This document shows positions 44,201 to 53,795 of a stretch of DNA of 64,000 nucleotides, piece by piece. A program made the position numbers and the translations under genes. The stretch's first letter is position 1, and each line of letters opens with the position of its first letter. The DNA comes from Cephalotrichum gorgonifer (Eukaryota > Ascomycota > Sordariomycetes > Microascales > Microascaceae): positions 3,362,258-3,426,257 of the forward strand of contig ONZQ02000002.1 in the NCBI GenBank assembly GCA_900312665.1, in the 5' to 3' direction. The notes beneath the pieces are model-generated. The model saw nothing but the letters and a program-made list of their open reading frames with translations. It ran no database searches and was not told where the DNA came from.

Positions 44201-45672
44201 ATGGCTTCAAATGCCGCCGCTGTCGCAGCAACCGACCCTAAGGTCTATGATGAATACCAGCTGAAGTGGGCGGAACTGCCAACTGACAAGGCTGGATGGC
44301 TCGAGAGGGCGAAGAACGTCGCTGAGGTGCTCGCCAAAGACGCCACTATCCGGGATAGGGAGAATAAGTCTCCCCGTGCGGAGATTGCCTTGCTTAAGCA
44401 TTCTGGCCTTCTAAAGGTCTTGGGCCCGAAGAAGTATGGCGGTGGAGAGCAGCCCTGGAGCGTTGCCTACCAAATCATCCGAGAAGTCGCGAAGGGTGAC
44501 GGGTAAGGCCCATCCCCGTGGGCAACCCCAATTTGCGCAATATCGTGAAGCTGACTTTGAACAGGTCAATTGGCATGCTTCTTGGGTATCATCTCCTTTG
44601 GTCCACCACGGCCAATGTCGTCGGCACCCCCGAGCAGGCCGATCGTTTCCAGGACCTCATCATCTCGAACAACTACTTTGTCGGAGGTGCTGTCAATCCT
44701 CGTGACAACGATCTGCAAATCACCTCTGACGGCGACAAACTTATCTTCGAGGGTTTCAAATTCTTCAACACCGGGGGTGTGGTCTCCGACCTGACGGTAC
44801 TGGAGGGCTCCTACGAAGGAACGGCGGACCACATCTTCGCCATTGTGAAGACGGACCAGGAAGGGATCAAGTTCTCCCACGATTGGGATAACGTGGGTCT
44901 CCGCCTTACCGAGTCTGGGAGTGTGAAGATCGACAAGGTCACAGCGCCATGGGAAGATGCCTTGGGATGGGACGTCGCCACGAAGAAGCCCGATCTTTCG
45001 GTCCTAGGAATCCCCTTCGCATCGCTGCTGCTTCCGACGTAAGTGGAAATTTCACTATGCGAGCTCTGAACTTTAAACTAACATATCTACTTGTCTAGTA
45101 TTCAACTGGTGTTCAGCAACTTTTACCTTGGAATTGCATGGGGAGCTCTGGACTATGCCTCAGCCTATACGAACAAATCCACGAGGGCCTGGCCCTACGG
45201 GGGTGACGTGGGTCATTTTCTTCCCAACTTTGATACACATTTTCCTAACAATGAGCTCTAGAACAAGGATAAGCCCCAGGAGGAATTCTACATCCTCTCT
45301 ACATACGGCAACTTCCTCGCCCATCTCCGGGCAGCAACCGCGCTCGCGGACAAGGCCGGCGACGAGATCAACTCTGTATATGAGAACTTGGGTGACCTCG
45401 CGTCCCGGTCGAAGGTCACTGCTCAAGACCGTGGAGAAGTCGCGGAATGGGTTGCCAGCGTGAAGGTGACGGCTACAGACACCGGCCTGCGAGTGACGTC
45501 CGGAGTATTCGAGGTTACGGGTGCCAAAGCGACCGCAACCAAAGCTGGCTTTGATCGATTCTGGAGGGACATTAGGACCCATACGCTTCATGATCCTGTC
45601 GCCTATAAGAACCGCGAACTGGGGCGCTACCAGCTTCTGAAGGAGATCCCTGAGCCGACGTGGTACACTTGA
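44201..45672 (+). CDS. Acyl-CoA-dehydrogenase-fold flavin monooxygenase (DszC/SfnC-like)
   Basis: Four exons: 44201-44502, 44565-45038, 45099-45207, 45262-45672. They give 431 residues. The fold is that of acyl-CoA dehydrogenases: helical N-domain (ALLKHSGLLKVLGPKKYGGGEQPW), SIGMLLGYHLLWS, the middle beta domain with FVGGAVNPRDND and KFFNTGGVVSDLTVLEG, and the C-terminal helices. The acyl-CoA catalytic base is not evident, and the loop wording resembles the DszC/SfnC group, which uses reduced flavin to oxygenate sulfur compounds. DszC converts dibenzothiophene to its sulfone. Here a dimethyl sulfide/sulfone-type or other sulfur substrate is inferred. The third donor is GTGGGT, chosen because it yields AWPYGGDNKDKP in frame. 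A CYS3-type site upstream fits sulfur-starvation control. Confidence 0.85.
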
Positions 45673-46094
45673 TCTCGGAGGCGTCTCTTCTGGCTCATCA
45701 TCTCTACGCGCAGTGGCTATATGTTGGACTGCGGAGTGAGAAGCGGTGGACCTGATACGGTTTCTTTTCATAGTATCATTTTCATCAATAACAGCGAAAC
45801 TCCCACTCTTTTGCTGCTCACAAGTATATGATTGAATCTAACCCTAGACTGCCAAGTATAGAACATGATATATAGTATTGGTGAAGTTTGTAATCTGTCC
45901 TACCCTCCTTTTCTCGGCCTGAAGGTTCGGGAACACACCCGGGTAATGTAATCCCAGACAACAGCCGGTAAATACTATTCATACCGTCTTTCCTTCCTGG
46001 TAATATCGACCTTGCCTTAGCTACTTTAACTCCGGCGCTAAAGTGCTCCTATGAAAGCTGTGAATCCAAAACTATAGAGTACTATTGTCCCACT
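45673..46094. other. Convergent intergenic region
   Basis: 3' flanks of the DszC-like gene (+) and the beta-mannosidase gene (-). Nothing else seen. Confidence 0.5.
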
Positions 46095-48782
46095 CTAGCC
46101 CCGTTCATCCCGGTCGCCATTCATGAAAGTTTCAACGGAGGCCTTCAAATTCGCCTTGTTCGCAATCCAGTCTACCCCATAGTAGCGCATGCGGACGTCG
46201 TCTCCCTCGACAAGTCCCGTAGCATTGATGACATACGTGTCACTGGGGAATACGTCAACGCCATTGTCGTCCCAGCAGACCTTACGGTCATTATCCGCCA
46301 TGTAAAGTTCGAGACACTTGAGCGGGACATTCGAGCTGACCTCGACCCTGCCGTCCAGGACCTGGAGGTTGATGTCGTAGGAAGGCGGGAGACGGACATA
46401 TTTCAGGGGCTGCGGCCAGTCCGATGCACGAGCGACGATCCGCCCTGCGGAATCCGACAGGATGGCTTGCACAGCGGTCTTGTCGTCCACTTTGACATCC
46501 TCCACCAGCTCTAGGGAGCGGTTCGGGAGAAGGGTCTGGGGCCCCAGAATTTGCTTCTCCCGAAGTTCACCGGTCTCCGTGTCGAAGAGGCGCACCTCTA
46601 CAATGACGTCGGCGGCTAGGAGACTGGTATTCACAGCCCAAACGTCGAAGACATAAGATTTTTGGGAAAGGTCGTGGGGGGCGCCTGGGACTTGGGGCGG
46701 CGGCGACGTTAAGAGCTTCAGGTCGGGTGTGGAGCGGTGGATCCCAATGGCTAGCGGCGCGGAGGCCCGCTTGGTCGAGTAAAAGGCTAGCTTGCGCTCG
46801 CCATAGAAGTCAATCATTCCCCAGCTGGCGACTGGCCAGCAGTCGTTGAGCTATGGAAGGGTGTGTTAGTTTTTGCGATTACGGCATTTATCCTATCGGA
46901 CGAGGAAAGAGGAACAAACCTGCCATATTAGTTGACCTCCACAGTATTCGCGCCCTGGGCCCTTCCATTGCCGGCGACAGCTACGCACCGCAAACTCAAG
47001 ACATTCCGCCTGGATTAGTTGGGTAGCGTAGGCCCAGCTCTCCAGGTGCATTGAATCTACGCGGATATTCTCCAGGACGTATAATGCTAGCCTGCGCTCC
47101 CCTCCCTCTGCTTTGTTGTGCAGTTCCATCACTGCGCTCTGGGGGTGTCGCTGCGCAGGATCTGTCACGAAACGAGATACGGACCTGGCAGATGGGAAAG
47201 AGAGCATGCCAAACTCGGAGACGAATCGCCCCGTGAGCTTGTCCCACATCTGGTACGGCTCCTGGGTGCCGTGCCACACGTTCCATTGGTGGATGTCGCC
47301 GACGGTGCGGTCGTCCGTTCTATTGCCGCCCCAGGGGGAGCCGGGGTGGTAAGGGACGCTGGGACAGTGCTCGGACATGGAGGCTGGGAGAAGGGTCTCG
47401 TAGATACTTCTGGCCGGGAAGTCCGTGGCGGTCCAGTCGCCCGAATGGTCGTCTGGGTTGTACTCCAGCTTGAGCGACTCGATGACCTGGTAGTCCTCAT
47501 TGTTACCCGCGTATAGAACGATGCAGCAATGGTTCCTCAGCCGCTTGAGCTGGTCAGCGGCCTCCCTTGTCACACTTTGTGCGAACTCCGGGTAGCACGG
47601 GAACTGGCCGCAGGCGAACATGAAATCCTGCCAGACAAGGACGCCCCGGCGATCACACTCGGCGTAGAAAGAGTCGTGTTCGTAGATGCCGCCGGCCCAG
47701 ACTCGAAGCATGTTCTGGTTGCCGTCCAGGCAGGAGTCGATTGTTGCTGCATAGTCTCCTGGCGTCAATCTTGTCAGGAAAGAATGTCCGGGGATATAGT
47801 TCGTTCCCAAGATGTATACTGGCTGATTGTTCACCTCAACGAAGAAGCTGGTGCCGGGCTCGTTGAGAAGTGGTTCCTGCATGAGGCGGATTCGACGGAT
47901 ACCCACGGCTGTCGTGATAGCGTGGGCGGTATCACCATTTTGGCTACGGACACGTACTTCGACGGTGTAGAGGGGTTGTGGCCCGTGGCCAACTGGACAC
48001 CATAGTTCTGGTTGGGGAATATCAAAGGTGACTTTTCCATCGGTGTCGCCTGCTGCTAATGTGGAGAGAGAGTGGAAAGTATGCTGGCTAGGAGATATGA
48101 CCGTCACGTCGACCTCAACGTCTTGGTCGAAGATAGCGCTCCACGACACATCCAGAGTTGCTTGCTGCAGATCTTCTGCAACGGTGGCGCTTGCGAAGAC
48201 GTCGTAAACCATTGAGGAATAGCTCTCGAGCCGAATCTCACGATACGGGCCGCACGAGAGTAACACCGGCCCCCAGTCCCAGCCGTAGTGGTAGGCCGCC
48301 TTACGGACGTGCAATCGCGACCCTTCCCCGTTGAATGCGCGGAACTTCCCGTGTTTTTCCTCGAGCACGCGACCCTCGTGGAGGGCGCTGAGGAAGGTGA
48401 TACGAAGGACGTTCGCGCCACTTTGTAAGGTGTCGGTCACATTGATGCGGTGGCGATGGAACATGTTGGTGGAGGTGAGGATGTGGCGGTCGTTTAGGAA
48501 AACGGTTGCGTACGTATCGAGACCTTCGAAAACGAGGTCCTGGTGGCAGTGACTCACGGAGCTCTCGTGGATGAACTCGCACGAGTATTCCCAGTCCGTC
48601 TCGCCTACCCACTGCACGAGCAGCTCGTTCTGATCGAGGAATGGGTCCGGGATGCGTTTTGCATCCACAAGGTCCGCGAAGATTTCAGTCGTCGGGTTGG
48701 AGTGAGCACAGGGGTGCCATTCTTCGGAATCGGCGTGGCGGCGCCACCTCCATCCGGCGAGGGTCTGCGAGATTGATGCCAT
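46095..48782 (-). CDS. mndB-like: GH2 beta-mannosidase (type B, intracellular)
   Basis: Two exons, 48782-46920 and 46850-46095, give 872 residues, close to Aspergillus MndB (about 845). The N-terminal sugar-binding/jelly-roll domain is residues 1-170, and the Ig-like domain follows. The TIM barrel carries the acid/base Glu in LYAGNNEDYQ and the nucleophile Glu in GRFVSEFGMLSFPS. The splice joins GGQLIWQ to LNDCWPVASWG, a family motif. There is no signal peptide, so it is likely cytosolic and hydrolyses terminal beta-mannose from short mannosides imported into the cell. It is divergent from a Zn2Cys6 regulator. The transporter and secreted protein further right plausibly complete the pathway. 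Confidence 0.95.
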
Positions 48783-49334
48783 GATGGAGACGAGTTCAGG
48801 TAGGATAGAGAGAGAGTACTATGTGTGGTGTACAGGCGACTCTGTGGTCAGACCTCTACGAGAATGCAAAACGAAATTCCTGGGTTTTGTACTGGGGTGT
48901 TCGCTTGTGTAGAGTGACAGGAGGCGGGGGAGGGACTTGTGAGAGCCGATGTTTTCTCCGCTTCGGAGACGAAGTGGGTATCGATTGTATCATGGAGCCA
49001 AGGACAGACAAACGGGGGTGGATCCGGGAAGATCCATCTAGCCTTTCCAGCGCGGTAGTGATTTACAAAGCTAGCAACTAGCGAGAGTGGCTGCGACAGA
49101 CAAAGGTTCAATCTTGGGGACAGGTCATCCTTTCTTCCCATGCTCCCGGTCAGGCGGATCCAATAATGCAAGAGTGCATTATGCAGCGCATACAGATTCC
49201 ACTTTTTCCCCCACAAAATCCGCGCCGCACTTTCCCCCGCACTTTCCACCGCACTTTCTCCCGTACTTTTCTCCGCAGAATCCTCTCCTCTCCGCATATC
49301 GTTAGCATTGCAAGCTCATGCCTGGGCCGTTACT
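48783..49334. other. Divergent promoter, beta-mannosidase and Zn2Cys6 regulator
   Basis: 552 bp. It contains the five-fold phased CGG array at 49225-49275. No gene. Confidence 0.6.
49225..49275 (-). promoter_or_regulatory. Phased CGG array A: five CGG triplets every 12 bp
   Basis: On the plus strand CCG occurs at 49225, 49237, 49249, 49261 and 49273, exactly 12 bp apart. Read on the minus strand this is CGG-N9 repeated, with spacers close to GGGAAAGTG. The unit is also a 12-bp tandem repeat. Zn2Cys6 factors bind CGG triplets. The array ends 60 bp upstream of the regulator's start codon and lies within the divergent promoter. Confidence 0.65.
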
Positions 49335-50869
49335 ATGTTCAAGTCGTGCGACTATTGTCGCCACCGCAAGAAGAAATGCAAAGTCCCCCCCGACTCAACC
49401 CGGTGCTCCGACTGTGAGCACCTCGACCTAGCGTGCGAGTTTAGCGCCCGCCACCCCAGCCTCAAGCGGCGGGAGACGTCTAGAAAGAATGCGGCTCGCA
49501 TCGGAATACCCGTCTCGAAAGATTCGGAGAGTAGCAGGCTTGTCGGTGGGAGCGGTGGTAGTGTCGTTGACGAGGCCAACCTCATGGAGGGGGACTGTCA
49601 GCTGCGGCTTGCCGGCCGGCGGGACATGGCCAACAAGCGTCTCTTCTCACCCAGGGACTCAGGTGGCGGAAGCCAAGGCGCTCCGCTTTCGACGAATGAG
49701 AGGTACTGGCGAGATGTGCATCCGTTCTGGCCGTTTGTCTCAGAGGAAATGCTGGAAGGCGAGTTGGGGAGAGATGCTAACTTTAAGCATTGTATCGACT
49801 CGGCTTGCCTTCTGTCACTGAACTTGATGGGGAAATTCAATGACACTCCTCTGAAGATGGAGAGGTTAACATCGACTCTGCAGCAAGGCCGGCTCTCCAT
49901 GTCGGATATCGCAATAGCACTCCTATCGTGCCCCTTCGTCGACTTAGACGATGGACTCGTTCAAACGGTAGGTTTTACGGATTTATTTTCTCTCTATCCT
50001 GCAAGCCATCTTTTTGACGATCTTAAAACCGGTAGATATTCGACACTGTTGACTATGGAGTCGCAAATGCCGTAGCTCCGACACCACCGGCGATTGTGGC
50101 AGGGGCTCTCATCACCAACGTGTGGAGGCGCCTTGCGGGGCACTCTCACCATCCGCTCCACCTATCGACCGATGTTCTGCGAAGGTACGGTAAAGGTCTT
50201 GACTCGAAGACATTTGGGTACCACTATCTTCACCTTTCGCAGCACGCCGCCGAATTCGATCGACTCCGCATATCAATGAAAGCCCAGGGGATTCAACCCG
50301 ACACTCCGCTGGTTTGGTCGAGGCTGGAGTATGAATGTCTGCTCTGGCAAGTTTGCCTGCCACCGTCGCTCTTGGATACTCGTGACGATCTTCCAGCCAC
50401 TCCAGAGTCGGTCGTCATTCACTGCTTGTCAAGTCTGCTTCTGCTATCATTCTACGGCTACGTCCTCGAACACGCCGACACACTGGGGGCACTGATAGCC
50501 CTGCAGCCTGTTCCGGGCGTTTTGCTCTTCTTGTGCACGCTTGCTCGCAGCACATTTATTTGTCCTCGAGAACTGCTGGATCGAATGCCACTGCTCGTGA
50601 ATATCCAGGCCCAGACGGCGCGCATCATGTTAACACTCTGGCATCGGACGGGCTTCGAAAACTGCCGGGGTATTTTGAACCTCTGGAGAAATCCCGGCGG
50701 TCGGTTCCCGGAGCTGGAGCGGGATGTCCGCGGGCAGATTGGGTCTGGGCCCTGGGCGATTGAGGAGATTGATGGGTACTCAGTATTTTGGACCTTCCGT
50801 GACTTGCGGACTTTGACGACTAAGTTCATATTCGGGGACAGGCCGTCGTTTAGTCCCTTGTCCGGATGA
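49335..50869 (+). CDS. Zn2Cys6 transcription factor, probable regulator of the mannoside genes
   Basis: Two exons, 49335-49967 and 50036-50869, give 488 residues. The zinc cluster sits at the very N-terminus, residues 5-34, with spacing C-X2-C-X6-C-X8-C-X2-C-X6-C and a basic RHRKKKCK stretch. The rest is helical and fits a short fungal TF domain (GVANAVAPTPPAIVAGALITNVWRR; TAWIMLT-like hydrophobic helices) with no long acidic tail. It is divergent from beta-mannosidase and next to a sugar transporter, so a local regulator is the simplest reading. The phased CGG arrays in the neighbouring promoters are candidate targets. The start is fixed by the ATG immediately before the Cys cluster; no upstream in-frame ATG adds conserved sequence. 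Confidence 0.88.
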
Positions 50870-51107
50870 TTATATGACTGTATGGAAAAGTGGACATAAC
50901 GCAACTGAGACTTTGTCCCAAACTTACGAACCCGTATCGCCTTGTGACCCACCAGAACGTGCAGTTTTTGGATGAAGCTTCCTGTCCACTCCCAGCGAAG
51001 GAAAAAAACGATATTACCAGGATGGACAGACAAGCTGCAGATTATTACTAGTTTTGGAACGGGTGGGACGGACGTCGGCTGCTGGTAGCGAATTAGAAGT
51101 CGTTGAG

Positions 51108-51122
51108 CGGGAAAAACGTCGG
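51108..51122 (+). promoter_or_regulatory. Phased CGG pair C (CGG-N9-CGG)
   Basis: CGG at 51108 and 51120 with spacer GAAAAACGT. The whole 15-mer differs at only two positions from the first pair of array B (53349-53363). It is about 90 bp upstream of the TATA box of the sugar transporter gene. Confidence 0.55.
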
Positions 51123-51211
51123 ACGCGATGAAGGACGCTACTGCAAAGTGGAACCTGGGGATCGCGGGGAAACAAAAGGCATGTCCCCTGTTCAGCCGAC
51201 TGGTAATGGCG

Positions 51212-51219
51212 TATAAATA
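51212..51219 (+). promoter_or_regulatory. TATA box of the sugar transporter
   Basis: TATAAATA about 120 bp upstream of the chosen start at 51338. Its position argues against the upstream in-frame ATGs. Confidence 0.6.
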
Positions 51220-51337
51220 TATCTTGACACGCCTCACAGAGGTATTCGATCCCAACTCCTGTATCAATTCAAACTCAACTCTCCAGGCCTTCCTCTCTCC
51301 TATCCAGCATACCTCTAAAGCCAGCCCCTACGTCGAT

Positions 51338-52954
51338 ATGACTGCATCTGAAGACGGGAAAGCCTCCGTCGCCGGGAAGGATGATGTCGACCGGCCTGCC
51401 GTAGCCATCGACGCCGCTATGCACCGGACTGGCGTCGCGGCCCTCGAAGTCATCAAGCGCCTGGAGCCCATTCAGACGACAAGCAAGCGGATGATCCAAA
51501 TGTATATCATCTGCGCCTTCATGTTCCTCGGCTCCACTATGGGCGGTTTCGACGGCTCTCTGATGGGGAACATGCTAGCCTTGTCCTCCTTCCAGAAACA
51601 ATTCGGCGCGTCCATTGTCGGTGTGCAGACGGCATTCATCTCCAGCATGTACCAGATCGGATCCGTCTGCGCCCTGCCCTTCATCGGACCCCTGACTGAC
51701 ACCTGGGGCCGGCGCGTCGGCATCGCCGTCGGCTGCCTCCTCATCACCATGGGCACTATAATTCAGGGCACATCCACCGCTCTCCCACAGTACCTTGCCG
51801 GTCGGTTTTTCCTCGGCTTTGGCGGGTGTATCGCGAACGTCGCATGCCCGTCTTATGTCGTTGAGTTCGCGCACCCGGTGTATCGCGGCGTCATCACGGG
51901 TCTATATAACTGCTGCTACTACCTTGGCGCCATCTTGGCTGCGGCCACCTTGCGTGGAAGCGTGCACTACAACGACAACAGGGCGTGGCTGATCCCGACA
52001 TGGGTACAGCTGGTCTTCCCTGTTGTTCTGCTCCCGACCTGCTACTTGTTTCCCGAATCCCCCCGGTGGTTCTTCGTTCACGGCAAGCCCGATAAGTGCC
52101 GCGAGGTCCTGGTGCGCTACCACGGTAACGGGAACCCCGACTCTCTGTACGTCCAGCTTCAGATGCGCGAGTTCGGGGAGGAGCTGCAGATGGACGGCGC
52201 GGATAAGCGCTGGTGGGACTACCGTGTTCTCTTTAATTCCCGTGCCGCCATCTATCGCGCTATACTCTGCGCTGTCGCCGTTTCCGCGTTCAGCCAGTGG
52301 ACTGGTCAGAGCGGCGTTTCATACTTCCTGCCCGCCATGCTGTCTACGACCGGCATCACCGATTCGACGACCGTCCTCAACATCAACCTCGGGATCACTC
52401 TCACCAGCGGGGCCGCGGCGTGTTTCGGCGCCAGTCTCATGGATTGGTTCGGACGCCGAAAAATGCTTATTACCTGCTGTGCCACCCTGGCGCTGCTCTG
52501 GGCGGGCATGCTCGGTGGCACCGGAGCCTACTACGAACACGACAGCACAGCTGCGGCCAAGCTATCCATCGTCTTCGTGTTCTTGATCGGCATCGTATTC
52601 TCTGCTGCTTATACGCCACTGCAGGCGCTGTACCCCGTCGAATGTCTCTCGTACGAGCAGCGGGCGAAAGGCATGGCACTGCAGAATATGGCCGGGAACG
52701 CGGCCGCGCTGGTTAACCAGTTCGCCTTCCCCATTGCTCTGGGCGATATTACTTGGAAGACGTACTTTATTTATCTAGCGACGTGCACGGTCGAGGCGGT
52801 ATACTTCTATTTCATCATGGTGGAGACCAAGGGCCACACGCTCGAGGAGCTCAACGAGATCTTCAAGGCTCCGAATCCGCGACTAGCGTCGCTAGCGAAG
52901 CTGGAGAAGGTGGAGGAAGCAGTTGCTCAAACACAGGCGCTTAAGTCTGCATGA
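51338..52954 (+). CDS. MFS sugar transporter (lactose/hexose type) of the mannoside group
   Basis: A single exon of 538 residues from ATG 51338. Sugar-porter motifs: GSTMGGFDGSLMGNMLAL in the first span, DTWGRRVGI in loop 2-3, GRFFLGFGGCIANVACPSYVVE in spans 4-5, FPESPRWFFVHGKPDKC, DWFGRRKMLI, and VETKGHTLEELNEIF after span 12. Twelve spans are clear. By family it is a plasma-membrane proton symporter for hexose or disaccharide. Its place beside beta-mannosidase suggests uptake of mannobiose or another mannoside. It shares the GFDGSLM first-span type with lactose/cellobiose permeases. It has no intron, unlike the transporter at 5895-7823. Confidence 0.93.
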   Translation: MTASEDGKASVAGKDDVDRPAVAIDAAMHRTGVAALEVIKRLEPIQTTSKRMIQMYIICAFMFLGSTMGGFDGSLMGNMLALSSFQKQFGASIVGVQTAFISSMYQIGSVCALPFIGPLTDTWGRRVGIAVGCLLITMGTIIQGTSTALPQYLAGRFFLGFGGCIANVACPSYVVEFAHPVYRGVITGLYNCCYYLGAILAAATLRGSVHYNDNRAWLIPTWVQLVFPVVLLPTCYLFPESPRWFFVHGKPDKCREVLVRYHGNGNPDSLYVQLQMREFGEELQMDGADKRWWDYRVLFNSRAAIYRAILCAVAVSAFSQWTGQSGVSYFLPAMLSTTGITDSTTVLNINLGITLTSGAAACFGASLMDWFGRRKMLITCCATLALLWAGMLGGTGAYYEHDSTAAAKLSIVFVFLIGIVFSAAYTPLQALYPVECLSYEQRAKGMALQNMAGNAAALVNQFAFPIALGDITWKTYFIYLATCTVEAVYFYFIMVETKGHTLEELNEIFKAPNPRLASLAKLEKVEEAVAQTQALKSA

Positions 52955-53795
52955 TAATGTAGAATTCCTTTTGTGGCATGGAACGATAGTCTCCTTACTT
53001 CTACTCATTAGGCCTAATCCAAGCCTCTGTCTTCCTGAGAAAAAAAAAGAATAACGTCCATGGTGTATAATCTTGTGGTATATTATCATAGATAGGCATA
53101 TCCTCCCACGTACAAATAGGCAAGGACGAGTAATACATCCGTTGTACTTTTTTAAAAGCTCCCTCCTTCCTAAGGACGTGTACTTGTACGCGGTTAGACG
53201 GTACTTTTGTTGATGGGGACGTCGAATCCGGGGAAACCTCGCATTAGATTGCCAGCAAGACAGTGGATGCGACTTTGCACGTTGAAGCTAACCGCAAACA
53301 CAAGCATCCTGGTGATTACATATAAGGCGGTAAGAGTGGGGAAAGATGCGGAAAAAACTTCGGAGAAAACATCGGATAGGACGAATTCTGGGGAAAGTGC
53401 GGGGAAGTAGTCGGGGAAAAGGTCGGCCAGTGTGATTTGTCGTCTTTAAATTGGTGAAGCTAGAGGTCATCCGAGTAGCTTCGCAAGGATCTTTTAGTGG
53501 CGGGGAATGTCGGGGATGGGGAACAAACCTGTGCTGTCGTAGGATTTCACCAAACCAACCGATACTCGGTGCACGAAGTAGTATGAGAGCCAGGTATTTA
53601 ATGCCGGCTGTGCCTCGAGTTCGAACGATTGTACAGTTGACTGTCTTCTCACAACCAGAGTCTTGACTGAGAGGGCGCCTTTGATTTTCTTCCTCTATCA
53701 AGGAACGTCGTTCATCTTGGATCTTCAATTTCTGTTCTTCTGGGTACACCTATACATCTCAACCGGGCCAAGTCGAGAATAAAACCTCATTTACA
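52955..53795. other. Promoter region of the secreted unknown protein
   Basis: Holds phased CGG array B (53349-53426) and a TATTTAA box at 53595-53601. No gene. Confidence 0.55.
53349..53426 (+). promoter_or_regulatory. Phased CGG array B: two groups of three CGG triplets every 12 bp
   Basis: CGG starts at 53349, 53361 and 53373, then at 53400, 53412 and 53424; spacing within each group is exactly 12 bp. Degenerate triplets TGG (53337) and CTG (53388) extend the phase. Spacers are A/G-rich (AAAAAACTT, AGAAAACAT, GGAAGTAGT, GGAAAAGGT), like array A read on the minus strand and pair C. Position is 370-450 bp upstream of the secreted protein gene. Confidence 0.6.

Larger units (their letters stand above)
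50870..51337. other. Promoter of the second sugar transporter
   Basis: Contains CGG pair C (51108-51122) and a TATAAATA box (51212-51219). In-frame upstream ATGs at 51128 and 51206 lie within or before the promoter elements and are not used. Confidence 0.6.

Noticed and set aside
45160..45771. 203-codon minus-strand frame over the DszC-like gene
   Set aside because: Overlaps exons 3 and 4 of a well-supported gene; no recognisable feature.
51128..51337. Upstream in-frame extension of the sugar transporter
   Set aside because: It would run through the CGG pair and TATA box and add a tail not typical of the family.
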